Assembly: GCA_910574455.1 (NCBI GenBank)
Contig: CAJSYZ010000003.1
Location: 558,001-622,000 of the forward strand
Origin: Trichaptum fuscoviolaceum
Lineage: Eukaryota; Basidiomycota; Agaricomycetes; Hymenochaetales; Trichaptaceae
Reading direction: 5' to 3'
Length of the DNA stretch: 64,000 nucleotides
Shown here: in pieces, positions 23,204 through 33,240 of the stretch
How the letters are laid out: the number at the start of each line of letters is the position of its first letter
How positions within the stretch are numbered: position 1 is the stretch's first letter
Position numbers and translations under genes: made by a program
Notes under the pieces: model-generated
What the model was told of the DNA's origin: nothing
What the model saw: only the letters and a program-made list of their open reading frames with translations
The model's database searches: none

Positions 23204-26200
23204 TCACTCTCCTAGCTTTTCCTCGTTCTCGTTCTCCGACGTGGACGTGACTTCCTCGATCTCATTCAGCACAGATGCGTCCAACCTTATAACGGGAATG
23301 TCCGCCGGCGGTCTCGGAACGCTAGGCGTGGGCTCCGGTGCTGCTGTGTTTCGTGATGAAGCCGAAGGAGGGTGTTCATCAAGAGGAGGGGGAGAACGGT
23401 CTAAATGGTCTGGGCTATCCGGACTGACCTCCATCTGCGTCGAAGGCAAATGTTCTGCACTTTCATGAAGGGAAGTGGAGTGGCTTGAATGGGCCGGAGT
23501 GGTCTGAGTGGATGCGGCGTTGTCTTGGTCTTGATCAGCGATTTCTGATCCTAGAGGTAGAGAACCGATATCATTCTGCTCCTCCTCTATCACACTGCTT
23601 GCTTTCGCGCGTTCATCAATCCATGCGGGTCGTACTACATCATAGAATTTCTTCCTGAGGTCTGGGTAACCCCAAAGAAATCCCCAGATATAATACTTTG
23701 CACTTTCTTCATTCTCCATACTGATACATGTTAGTATGCTCTTTATGATAAAATGGACAGGTGCTTACATTTCGAATTTCAATGATTTCAACTTGGACAT
23801 GACCCAATTGGCCGTCCCATCGTTGAAGGTCGTCAGCAGAGCTTCACGAAACTCGTTTTCGGCGTTCTTGGCAAGGTTTTCCGCTTGGATTTCCTCCGGC
23901 CCCTCAGCTTTCTCGTGTCTCTCTTCTCCTCCAGATTCAATGTCGCCTTCAGTCCTTCCCGCAAGGCAACATACGTATATATGCACCCAAACAAAATGAC
24001 CGAAGGCAGAAAATGCCTTCTTCATCACCAGCCAGCCCTTCTTGATTGGATATATGATGAAGCGGATGATCTTCGAAAGAAGGTACGGCTTTGGCCGGAC
24101 ACTACCCCAGTATATGTCGAAGTTTAGACGAGCTACGCGGTTGTCGATCCCGAATGCCCTATTCCGAAATGTCAGTACGAGCATGAGCGGTGATGGAGAG
24201 ATTTAAAATTACCAGAAGATGTTTCGTTGCAGATGTAAGTTCCGCTTATACTTGTCGTAGGGCCGCTTGACCATCTTCCACGTCCATCTCAGTCTTTTCC
24301 TGATCCATTTCAGGCTTTTTTTGATCCATTTCATGGCTTTCGTGATCCATTTCATGGCTTTCATGATAATCCAATCTGCGATTGTCGTGATCGGCTTCAT
24401 GACTGTTCTTATCCACCCAGCCCAAACGGAATCATGCTTGAGCTGATATATGAACCAAACTACAACCGCCAGTAAGCACATCCCGTGCAGTCCCGTTAAG
24501 ATATTCGTTGCGAAGGTGACAAAATGTGGCTGACCAAAACTCAGTTCTGTGGCAGCCTCAGTATATTTTATGGCGTACCTGGAGAGATAGGTACGCGAAC
24601 ATGTTTAAGCCAAGGACAAAAGCAACAGCCGCAATAATAAGAAACAGCATCGGTGCTTTGTCGAACCACATGCGAATTAGCCGCGGAGGCACACGCGAGT
24701 CATAGCTTCAAGATGCATCAGCCAACCATTGACAGGATAAAGATAGAATGAATCACGCACATTGAAGACTTCCTCCACGTCAAGCCCAGCAAGCTACTCA
24801 CACCCGAGGATACGCTGAAGACTAGCGATAAGAACCAAAATAGGTTAACGACTCCTCTCAAGGAATTAGACGGCACCGCATCCGTCGCCGCATACGTGAA
24901 CTGGAGCGTGGTCGCTGTCACACTGGAGAAGAAGGTGGCGATCGTAGTTAAGTTGACATATCGTGTCGTATCCCTCTCCATCTGGTCAACAAGGAACTTT
25001 GGGAGGGCTGACTTAAAGTTAGATCGGGTATGGACGTAATGAATGGCAAGGCACTTACCCTCCTTTCCGAACGTCTTCAGCTCTTCAGCAACATTTCCGT
25101 CATCGATTTGAGGAAGTTTGTCTTTCAACGCTTTTGTTTCGTTCACAGCGTCGCTCACACCAACCATTGTGGAATTCAAGCCGAGAACAAGCTCATCGCA
25201 AATGTAGTCCAGGAAACGGTCCGGACGGTGAGATGTAACTGCATCTGAGTTGTCAGAATTTGTTTTTCCGGACGTAAATGCCAAGCCACACCTAACAGTC
25301 TTGGAATTCCATCCTTCATGCCAAATATTTTAGTCTCCGAGATAACCCGAAGTTTCAGAACTCACTCGGATGCAAGCTACCCATTTCCTCACTTTACGGA
25401 AATAGAACGCATGTTTTTGATGGTAAAGGCTTTCCTGGAATTCATTTATAGCAGAATGCAGATTCACGAAAGCGGATAATACGGCCACAACTTCTGTCTG
25501 TCGCCCTAAAGCCGTATTCAGTTCCTTGTATAAACTTTAAGAGACTACGGACCAAGCGATTGTACGGCAAAAACTCGTTCCAAATGGATAACTGACTCCG
25601 TAAGCCTCTCCTGGAGTCTCTCTGAAGCTGTAATAACTGTACTGTCACCTCCAATGATTCGGTAGTGTTCAATGAGATGGCCCAGCTATTTTCATTGTTA
25701 GTAGCAGTATTCGTTACTGATAAGCAAATGTTGACCTCTTCCTGCATTTTAATGCATGATCTAGATCAAAATAGATCTGTTAATCTGAAAACTGTCAGGG
25801 ATTAGGATATAAACCGTACTGTCTGTGTGTTGCGAGATGTTTTCCAAATCTCGAAATCTTCTCGTCTCCCAGGCAGCCGGTTAGAGCTGCCTCGGACGGT
25901 AAAACTCGATTTATGAATTCCTGGCACTGGTTCTCGTAGACTTCTATCTTCTGCGAAGCAAGCCATTCATGAACGGCTTCGGAATTATCGAGGTTGTCGT
26001 AATAGAGAGCAGTGTTATTACCGCAACATTTAATTGCAACAAACTACTTACATTTCTCTTCGGACGTCATCAGCTCTTCGACAACACCATCCATCGCCGT
26101 TTCCAAATCGGTGAATAGTTCCTCATGGATGATTTCCAAGCATTCGACATATTTACTTTCCCTTACGAGTTCTGCGCCACACATCATTAGAGATTAAGCT

Positions 26201-27415
26201 ACGCTTGAAAGCCTTTGATCCTTACCACGCATTTTTTCATATCCGTTCTTGTATGAGACGATTAATCCTTTGTATTTTCCATAGATACTCTGGACTCACG
26301 CTAGCGATTCTATTCCATTGCTTTTGCTTGAGCTGATCAGGGTAAAGTACATCTTTCTCATGAGGGCTCCGAGCGAAGTCATCAATTGAGTCCCAAAGCC
26401 TATAGAAAGACCGTCTAACTTCGCTCATTGCGTCCGGTCTCCCTAAGACTTCATTATTCATACAAAAACTTCGCCTAAACATTGGGACTACATACCACTG
26501 GAAGTCACGTCGAAGGCCTTCTCCAGATATTGTACAGAGTCAAGCAATCTTTTCCGCAGTGTTTCTGCCCTTCTAATTACAGCTTTGCCACCACCGACAA
26601 TGCCCAAGTGCGCAATGAAGCATCCCAACTATTATTTGTCGGTCAGAGAATAATTGCTCAACAAGGGTCCCGTACGTACCTCCACCTGCATCTTTTCGCA
26701 CTCGCTTGAATGGAAGACAGTATAAGAGCCAATTTGAAGAGTAAGGCGGAGTGTAGTACCTTCTGTGCTTCGCACATCTGTCTTTGTACTTGACAATTGT
26801 TTCGTCGCTTGGCCAGTCGTCTATGCGTGCGTTTGAGCCGTCACGGCTGCCGTCATTAAAGACACGTCATCACGCACCATCGATATCAGTCTCATTCTGC
26901 TCCATCTCAATGTTGAGAAGTTCCTGAGTAGTAGGGTCTGCAGCTGCTGGTGAATTGTCACCTACGTATTCATTCGATTCATCTCAGTTGCCATCATAAA
27001 AGACGCGTTATTTCTCACCCGCATTCGCAGTACCGAGGTTTGCCATATCAGTACTGAGAGGTTCCTGGTTAGCAGCGTCTGCTACGTCTGGTGAGCTGTC
27101 GCTTTGGTGCAAAGCTCCATGAAGTTCCTCGGCTGTTTTCGCGTCAGAAAGGATGTACGCATGGGTTGAAAGTATGTGAGTTTGTCACTCACTATTTTCT
27201 TGATTTGCCTTTCCAAGCATATGGTCTCGCATCTCCTTCACGACAGTGAGGAGTTCCTTCAGTGTGTCGTTCGGAACTTGCGTCGAATTGACGCCTTGAC
27301 ACCATCAATATCTCAATGACATAGATTGCTGATAATCACGAACCTATTCCTGGATCTGTGAAACCGCGTCAGCTGAAAGTCTGTAACACGAGGTAAGAAG
27401 AGACGAACCAGACAT
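23204..27415 (-). CDS. Array paralog 2: uncharacterised multipass membrane protein
   Basis: I do not recognise a named family. The start ATG (27415) is followed after ATGTCTG by a 53-bp intron (27356-27408, branch-like GCTGAC), a 12-nt exon (27344-27355), a 49-bp intron and the exon 27193-27294 (MRDHMLGKANQEN). Acidic exons come next. A 133-bp exon at 26496-26628 encodes helical module 1 (FIAHLGIVGGGKAVI, then VQYLEKAFDVTSS). A second, diverged module lies near 25550-25690. The membrane part (about 24500-25020) has helices RYVNLTTIATFF, VVNLFWFLSLVF, a third near 24630 and CLLAVVVWFIYQL. A Trp-rich basic repeat follows (24209-24400, MKWITKAMKWIKKSLKWI), then a coiled-coil exon and a Ser/Pro/Asp/Glu tail with WGYPDLRKKF. 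Every exon I joined stayed in frame. Confidence 0.7.
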
Positions 27416-27488
27416 ATCTTTCACAGTGAGCAGAAGGATGTGGAGGTGGGAGGAAAGAGAGACGTCGACGCTGAAGAGGCTGGACCCC

Positions 27489-27494
27489 TTTATA
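27489..27494 (-). promoter_or_regulatory. TATA box of paralog 2
   Basis: TATAAA on the minus strand, in the conserved GCTATAAAGG context, about 75 bp upstream of the ATG at 27415. Confidence 0.65.
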
Positions 27495-30353
27495 GCACAT
27501 GCGAATACCATGAGGCAGCCAGCGCTAATCAAGGTAATTTTAGGCACTAGCATCAGCAATAGAAGGTCGAATACACTGGCAGATAAGCGCTGGTCTGAAA
27601 AAGTAGCCAAGGTTCACGAACGTCTCCTCATATCACCTGTGAAGTCCGAGCGCGAAGTCTTCCAGGTGTCTTGTACATAGCGGCAGGATTCGGAACAGTA
27701 CCGCCATAGTGCTTCGTGGTTTCACCCTCACAAGATAATATCCTGACGATCCCAGACGTAGATCGTGTTGTCAGTCGTAAAGACAGATAAGACATTATCC
27801 CAAGAATGCAATCCCCAAGGGATTTGGATCCAGAGGCGGTGTAGATAGCAAGACTTGACAATGCAATAGAAACGGAATGTGGAGAGCGACAATCTGTGCA
27901 AGAGAGCGGTACGTACTTAAGACTCAGAGGAAAGCGTCGACCACGTTCAAGGACAGCTGACCAGCGTCGATATGAGATTTGACGTGCAGGAAAGCAGGAA
28001 GAAGACATGAGGGGCATGACAGATGAGACCGGGCGCTGTGTGGTATGTTAAACGTGGCAATGGCGAGATAGACAGACTTTCATACCAACAGCGGTGGACG
28101 TGAAAGCATTGCGCATGCTATATCATTGTTATTACCTCTGGTAAGTTCACTTGATCTTCCGTGGCAACCGAATGCGCTGACAGCGCTGTACACCTCGAAA
28201 TCTGATGTGAAGATGTACTCAGTGTTATACGCGTCCCGGTGACCGTACGAGGGTCTAGAACAGATTGATTGTTGAGAGGATAGCCATACGTCAGTTGTTC
28301 ATAAGGAATGCATGAAGAGGAGGGCGTCAACTACATTTCTCTTTGAACGGTGATGAGCGACGGATGAAGAAAAGCGTGGCTTCCGGGCAATAAACATATG
28401 TATCCGGCATTTGAATCAGCGACTCGGAGAATGCAAGTAGCCGGTCCGGGCTTTCGTTGGTCTCAGTCTTCAGACGAGTCGTCTACTAGTTCGTTTTCGG
28501 TACCTCAATCCCTACATATTTTCTGCAACATTGACGAGTTTTGCGACAATGACCGGTTAGTCTTGCTACGGATGCTGTGAAGGCGTGCTTAGACAGTGGG
28601 CTGTTTTGAGGCTCGGTCAGTGCAGGGCTCCTTTCATGGAGCAAATTCACTCAACGGCGACTCCATCATTCATCCTTGAAGCATCCTTCCTCTCCTTCCT
28701 CATGTGATCTTCGCTGCATAATTCATCCGACTAAGCAACGCAAGCAAGAGCACTGGTGTGCTTTCACGTGAACTACTATACGAAGGAGGGCAGAGAGACG
28801 AAAGCGCCAGAAGTGCAAATTGATGTTGGGACGTCATGATGGAAGGCATGCGTTGAGGAGGACGTATTGAATTGCGGTGCGTTTAACGCTTTTTATGTCC
28901 TACAGTATCCACATCGACTGATCATATCGGCATAGAACTGGAAGGACCAAGGAGGCCGCCCTAGCTTCCAATCTCTTCTGTCTCGCCCGTTCCGCCCATG
29001 CTCCTAGCGTATCACTCCTTCTACATACCACCCTCTCTTCCGTTCCACTTGTACCCTCCATGGATATACGCGAGGGCGTTATTCTATTCCTACCTTTCAG
29101 AGTCGTGATCACCATCTTGACATTCGCAGTCACGGCCGACGCTTACTCCCACCGATCTCTCGCATCGCGTACCAGAATGCAATCCCTACGACCTCATGCA
29201 GCCTTTCAAAGTGCTCTTCTTACTCTGCGCATGTGGCATTGCCATCTGCATAATCCTTTGCGCATCCAACCTCTTGGTCGTGCATTGTCCTTTGTTCCCG
29301 TGCCTTGGCACATCCATCCCAGATCCATTTGCAAGCGCTTCGATTGTAGTGTCCCTTTACTTGCATTTTCTTAACCTTTCTTCAAGTTGGTGCTTGCTTT
29401 GCGACTCCCTAACCGCTGGGCGACGTGAAGCTGGAGTACGCGCTATGGGCCTCGAGGAGACTGGACACGAAGGCGGCTGGTGCAAGTGACGTCATGGTAG
29501 TTAACCTCGAGCTGATCCTTGCTCCATTACCTTCTGCCTCAACTATGTAATCCGTGGACGCAATCGAGGATGCTCTTCAATCCCTCTAGTTCATCCCTGC
29601 CAAGAAACTTCTCGCGTAATCACAACCGAAGAATATTACTTGCCTTTTTACTCGCGCACCTTCGCGATGCTTGCTCTGAATACTCCGCTTACGCTCTTCG
29701 ATCCTGCGCAACTCTTGAAAGCCACCATCTTTCCTCGCGTACGCTACGACGTCCTATGTCGACTCAACCCCTTGCTCGTCAAACTACCACCATTCCTCGG
29801 TCCATTGAATTCGGATCTCCTGGGCATAGCGACTTGATCACAGTTCAACCATTTTCAAGGCAATGGATCCTGCCCCGCTAAGTTCGTAGTGAAAACCATA
29901 GAAGACGAAGGCGATATTGGTGATGTCGGCGTGTCTTCAGTTGGAAATGGACAGTTGGACGCTTTTCATATGAGACTAAGAAGAGGGAACAGCATCGGAA
30001 TATGCAGCTCTTTCTTCAAGAATCCCATAAAAGTCGATCTCCAATGAGCTAAAGATGCAGTTGGTACCATCTCTTCTTGCTCCCCCTCTATCTGCCTTGC
30101 CGAACTTACATTCTCAAGCAGTCTTCCTGTGGAGTCCAGCATTAGCTGATAGCGTCGCAATCGGACAATGGTTACAGACACGGGCCAGGATACTCAAGTT
30201 AGTGACCCTGTCCTCATCCCCGTACAAATCTTCTGACCTTGTCCTTGTCTTTCCATGTCCAAAATCCTACAAAGACCACTGGTATCCCCTGACCCAGATC
30301 CGGGCCGATCTGTCGTTCACTGGCTCTTCTCGACTTCGATGGAATAACTTAGA
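27495..30353. repeat. Array intergenic unit 2, left part
   Basis: No gene is supported. It is homologous to the other units. Its first part (27495-27700) is nearly identical to 40708-40890 upstream of paralog 3. It contains the block that was the Ngaro-like insertion target elsewhere (28041), TGACGTCA at 29487, and a hydrophobic frame near 29196-29489 that other units share in broken form. It ends at the junction with the second YR retrotransposon in GGAATAACTTAGA. Confidence 0.65.
29487..29494. promoter_or_regulatory. CRE/ATF-type palindrome TGACGTCA
   Basis: Same site and context as at 13173. Confidence 0.4.
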
Positions 30354-30479
30354 CTCACGTTGGGCTTCGGGTCCTTGCATTAGCAGACATGTAAAGTCTT
30401 ATGATTAACTATAATATAATATGATACTACAGACCACAGACCATAAGCCTAAGTTCACCCCAAGTTGGGAAAGGGCACG

Positions 30480-30514
30480 GCAACCTTAGGATTGCGTTGC
30501 AATCTTAAGGTTGC
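30480..30514. repeat. Hairpin, 16-bp stem, at the 3' end of the YR element
   Basis: GCAACCTTAGGATTGC pairs with GCAATCTTAAGGTTGC across a 3-nt loop, with one mismatch. A second inverted repeat (CCGAGCCACA at 30564, TGTGGCTCGG at 30603) follows. Both lie just beyond the recombinase stop codon and may be structural or recombination signals. Confidence 0.6.
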
Positions 30515-30598
30515 CTGCTCCATTTTGCACCGCGGGTGTACCAGTCTCACCCAAAATGGGTGGCCGAGCCACAGCCGTAGGACAACCGCGGCTAGCCA

Positions 30599-31720
30599 CT
30601 AGTGTGGCTCGGAAGACATGGTTGCAAATTTAACATGCTGTGGAACAATTAATGAAAGATCACTCCAGTACCGGAGGAATGAGTCGGATGACCATCGGCC
30701 AAGAGTTTTAACAATGTCGGGGCTGACACCACATGCAAGCAGATGGGAGGCACCACCAATACGGAAGGAATGGCCAGTCGTTCTTGATAGTCCATTTGAA
30801 ATCCAAATTGTGTTGCAGCGAGAGAGGAACACTTGCTTGTCAAGTGGGACAAAGACATTGTTCTATGCATATGCAAACAGAGTCAAGGAAGAAGGCCGAT
30901 TCTTGTGTTTCAAGTGCGTAGACATAGCGGAGAGAGGATCATAAGGATGGTGCTGTTTGGGAATAATGATCTCGTGACCAAGCCAAAGCTTGGTCTTTGT
31001 CCAGGGCAAGTGAAGGAGGAATGAATCATTCCCATTGGCGTGAAAATCCATTGTTTTAGGCAGGCGGGAAAGGTCGTCTGACAGCCTGTTCGGTAAAAGT
31101 TTGCCTAACCTGGCTAAGCCCCAGAAGGCTAGGAGTGCACAGGCACGGATAGATAGGTCAAGAGAAGTTGTTGATGAAAGATGTTTACAGAGCAAACCAA
31201 TCATTGCCAGTGTCACGGGTTTGCGAAGGGGTAAAGGGTGGTTGACGGATGTTCGAGCAAGAGTTGCCAGGTGCTGAGATCGCTGGAAATCAAAGCCATT
31301 TGATATGTGCCAAGCACGGAGTCCAGAGAGAACATTTTTAATGGCGGTTTGGCTGAGATGGTGAGCTAAGTCCGCAGTGAATGCACAGAGGAGGTAGTCA
31401 TTGGCAGGGAAAATGAGTGATGGATGAATGCCATATTTGCGACAGAATGATAGATATTTATTAATACCGTGCTTGTAGCTCTTTTGGGTCGCAGGCGCCC
31501 AGGCACGAGAGAGAGCAGAATCAATGGAGCTTTGAAAGGAATCCGGCCAGTGTGTTGTTGGTGTAGGCGAGAGAAAGGGAGGAAGTGGAAATGGGTTTCC
31601 TTTTTGGGTTATCGGAATTGACAAGTCCGAGATACTTTGAATCGAGGTTGGCAATGAAGATAGGTAATTGTCAAAGCCTCTTATGGCCTCTAGCGACAAG
31701 GTTTCGGCAAGAGAAGTCAT
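30599..31720 (-). pseudogene. Tyrosine recombinase of second YR element, one nonsense codon
   Basis: This is the integrase of the element. The start MTSLAETLSLEAI is at 31720. A core-binding segment (WAPATQKSYKHGINKYLSF) and a catalytic domain follow, with the box I Arg in FWGLARLGKLLP, HxxR in GHSFRIGGAS, GRW, and the final Tyr in FLRYWSD. A single in-frame TAG at 30863-30865 separates LFAYA from NNVFVPLDKQVFLSRC; the frame is otherwise open on both sides. The protein would be inactive unless the stop is read through or reflects a sequencing error. Confidence 0.8.
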
Positions 31721-31813
31721 GGTAAGGATGCATGAGGAGTAAGATTGGGGTTTAAGCACGATAATGACTGGTACGACGTGAGGCTGGCAAGTGGGTCTAA
31801 ACACAAATGTATT

Positions 31814-31833
31814 ACTGACTCTATAGAGTCAGT
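31814..31833. repeat. 20-bp perfect palindrome at an insertion site
   Basis: ACTGACTCTATAGAGTCAGT. Its right half, TAGAGTCAGT (31824-31833), is duplicated at 32560-32569 on the far side of the nested insertion. Confidence 0.8.
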
Positions 31834-32559
31834 TCTTACGGTTGGAAATCCTCCACACCATAACTATGGACCCTGTCATCAGGAACGGCGTCCTTGAACC
31901 ATTTATCCGGAGTGAATATGGAAATTTATAATTGGAATTGTCCGTGTAGTATGACAAATTAGCCGGAAGTAACCGATACTGCCAGTGTGAATGCATGATG
32001 TCGTTTGCGAGGCTCAAGCATTAACTTGAAGTTGCGTCTCTTCTTCATCACCCACAACAATGACTTCAAGCCTCAGTGTCGACACAACAAAACCTCAAGA
32101 TTTCTGCACAAGACATCACTAAGTGGTTGCACCTGCTCATAATCTGCTGCAATGTCACCATTGCTTCTACTATTTGGCCCATCTTCAGACAAGGCCTTAT
32201 TTGTGCCACCCGAAAACCGATTGCGCTCGCTTTGAAAGTTGTCGTGTAAGGTGTACATTTATCTCTTGGTCTCTGGGGAACAGGTGTGTGCTTTATTGTG
32301 GAACTTCTTAGCCTACTGTAAGCACCGTTGTCCGAGCGCAGGCGCGCAAGCACGGGCGAACGCCCGGGCGAAGCGTGCTGCAGTCAAGGACCAACGGTGT
32401 CCGGAGGGCTTCGTCTTATCATGCCTGCCTAAAAATTGATTTCTTACAGTATCTACTTTGTACAGAAGACTGTATAAGCTAATATAATGATATCTTATTT
32501 CCTCTGTTGCTTGACCTGCTCTTGTATAATTACGGTTTCATGTTGTGCATTCAGTAAGA
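31834..32559. mobile_element. Nested insertion with 10-bp target duplication (726 bp)
   Basis: It is flanked by exact 10-bp direct repeats TAGAGTCAGT. Its ends are TCTTAC and GTAAGA, a short inverted repeat. It holds no transposase. An internal GC-rich inverted region around 32318-32400 (CACCGTTGTCC opposite GGACCAACGGTG, with GGGCGAACGCCC at the centre) is the most structured part. It lies between RNase H and recombinase frames of the YR element. A 10-bp duplication suggests a Mutator-like non-autonomous element. Confidence 0.6.
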
Positions 32560-32603
32560 TAGAGTCAGTACCCCCGGAGGGCCTTTGTATTACATATTAC
32601 AAC

Positions 32604-33240
32604 TTATACGCGAACAAGGAATGGAGCGACAGACTGATCTACGGAAATTGGAATACGAAGCTTTAAGTGGGCTGGTGGTAATTGACCATGGGAAATGGGA
32701 TCTGCGGGGTTGAGAGATGTATGGACATAAGAGGCAGAGAGGAAATTATTGTGCATGAATAGAGTAGAGAAGAGGCGAGATAACAAGGCATTTTGGTGAA
32801 TTCCACGTGAATGGCCGGAATTGATTGCTCCAAGCACTCCTTGGTTATCAGATCGAATGAGGAAGTGTGAATTTGATGGGAAGAGCACGCAAAGTGCGGT
32901 GACAACAAGTTCAATGGCAGTCATTTCGCCCCAACCAATATCTCGACCCTGAGAGAGGGCAGAGGGGTTAAACTTCCACGCGCCCCACTTATCATCAATG
33001 AGAACCCCAATGCCCCATGAGGTTGATGCATCAACGAAAATTGCTGCAGAAATAGGTGGAGGAGGCTGGGACACGGACCAACCAACAAATGATTGTGAAA
33101 GAAGAGAGGACCACCAAGATAGTTCATTATGGAGATGCTGTGAGACAGTGTGCGAAGCAAATGGTGAAGCAGTGTCCGCGAAAGCTGAGAGAAGGTTTAG
33201 ACGCTCCAATTCAGAATGCCATGTCTGCCATGGGAGTGGC
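32604..33240 (-). pseudogene. RNase H remnant of second YR element
   Basis: VDASTSWGIGVLIDDKWGAW, WGEMTAIELV, RSDNQGVLGAINSG and NPADPISHG give the acidic residues of an RNase H of the YR-retrotransposon type. Upstream, the frame runs straight back into the gag-RT linker (VTPLPWQTWHSELERLNLL) with no RT motifs A, B or C in between, so the polymerase has been removed by an internal deletion near 33120-33190. The frame also differs from that of the gag knuckles. Confidence 0.75.
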
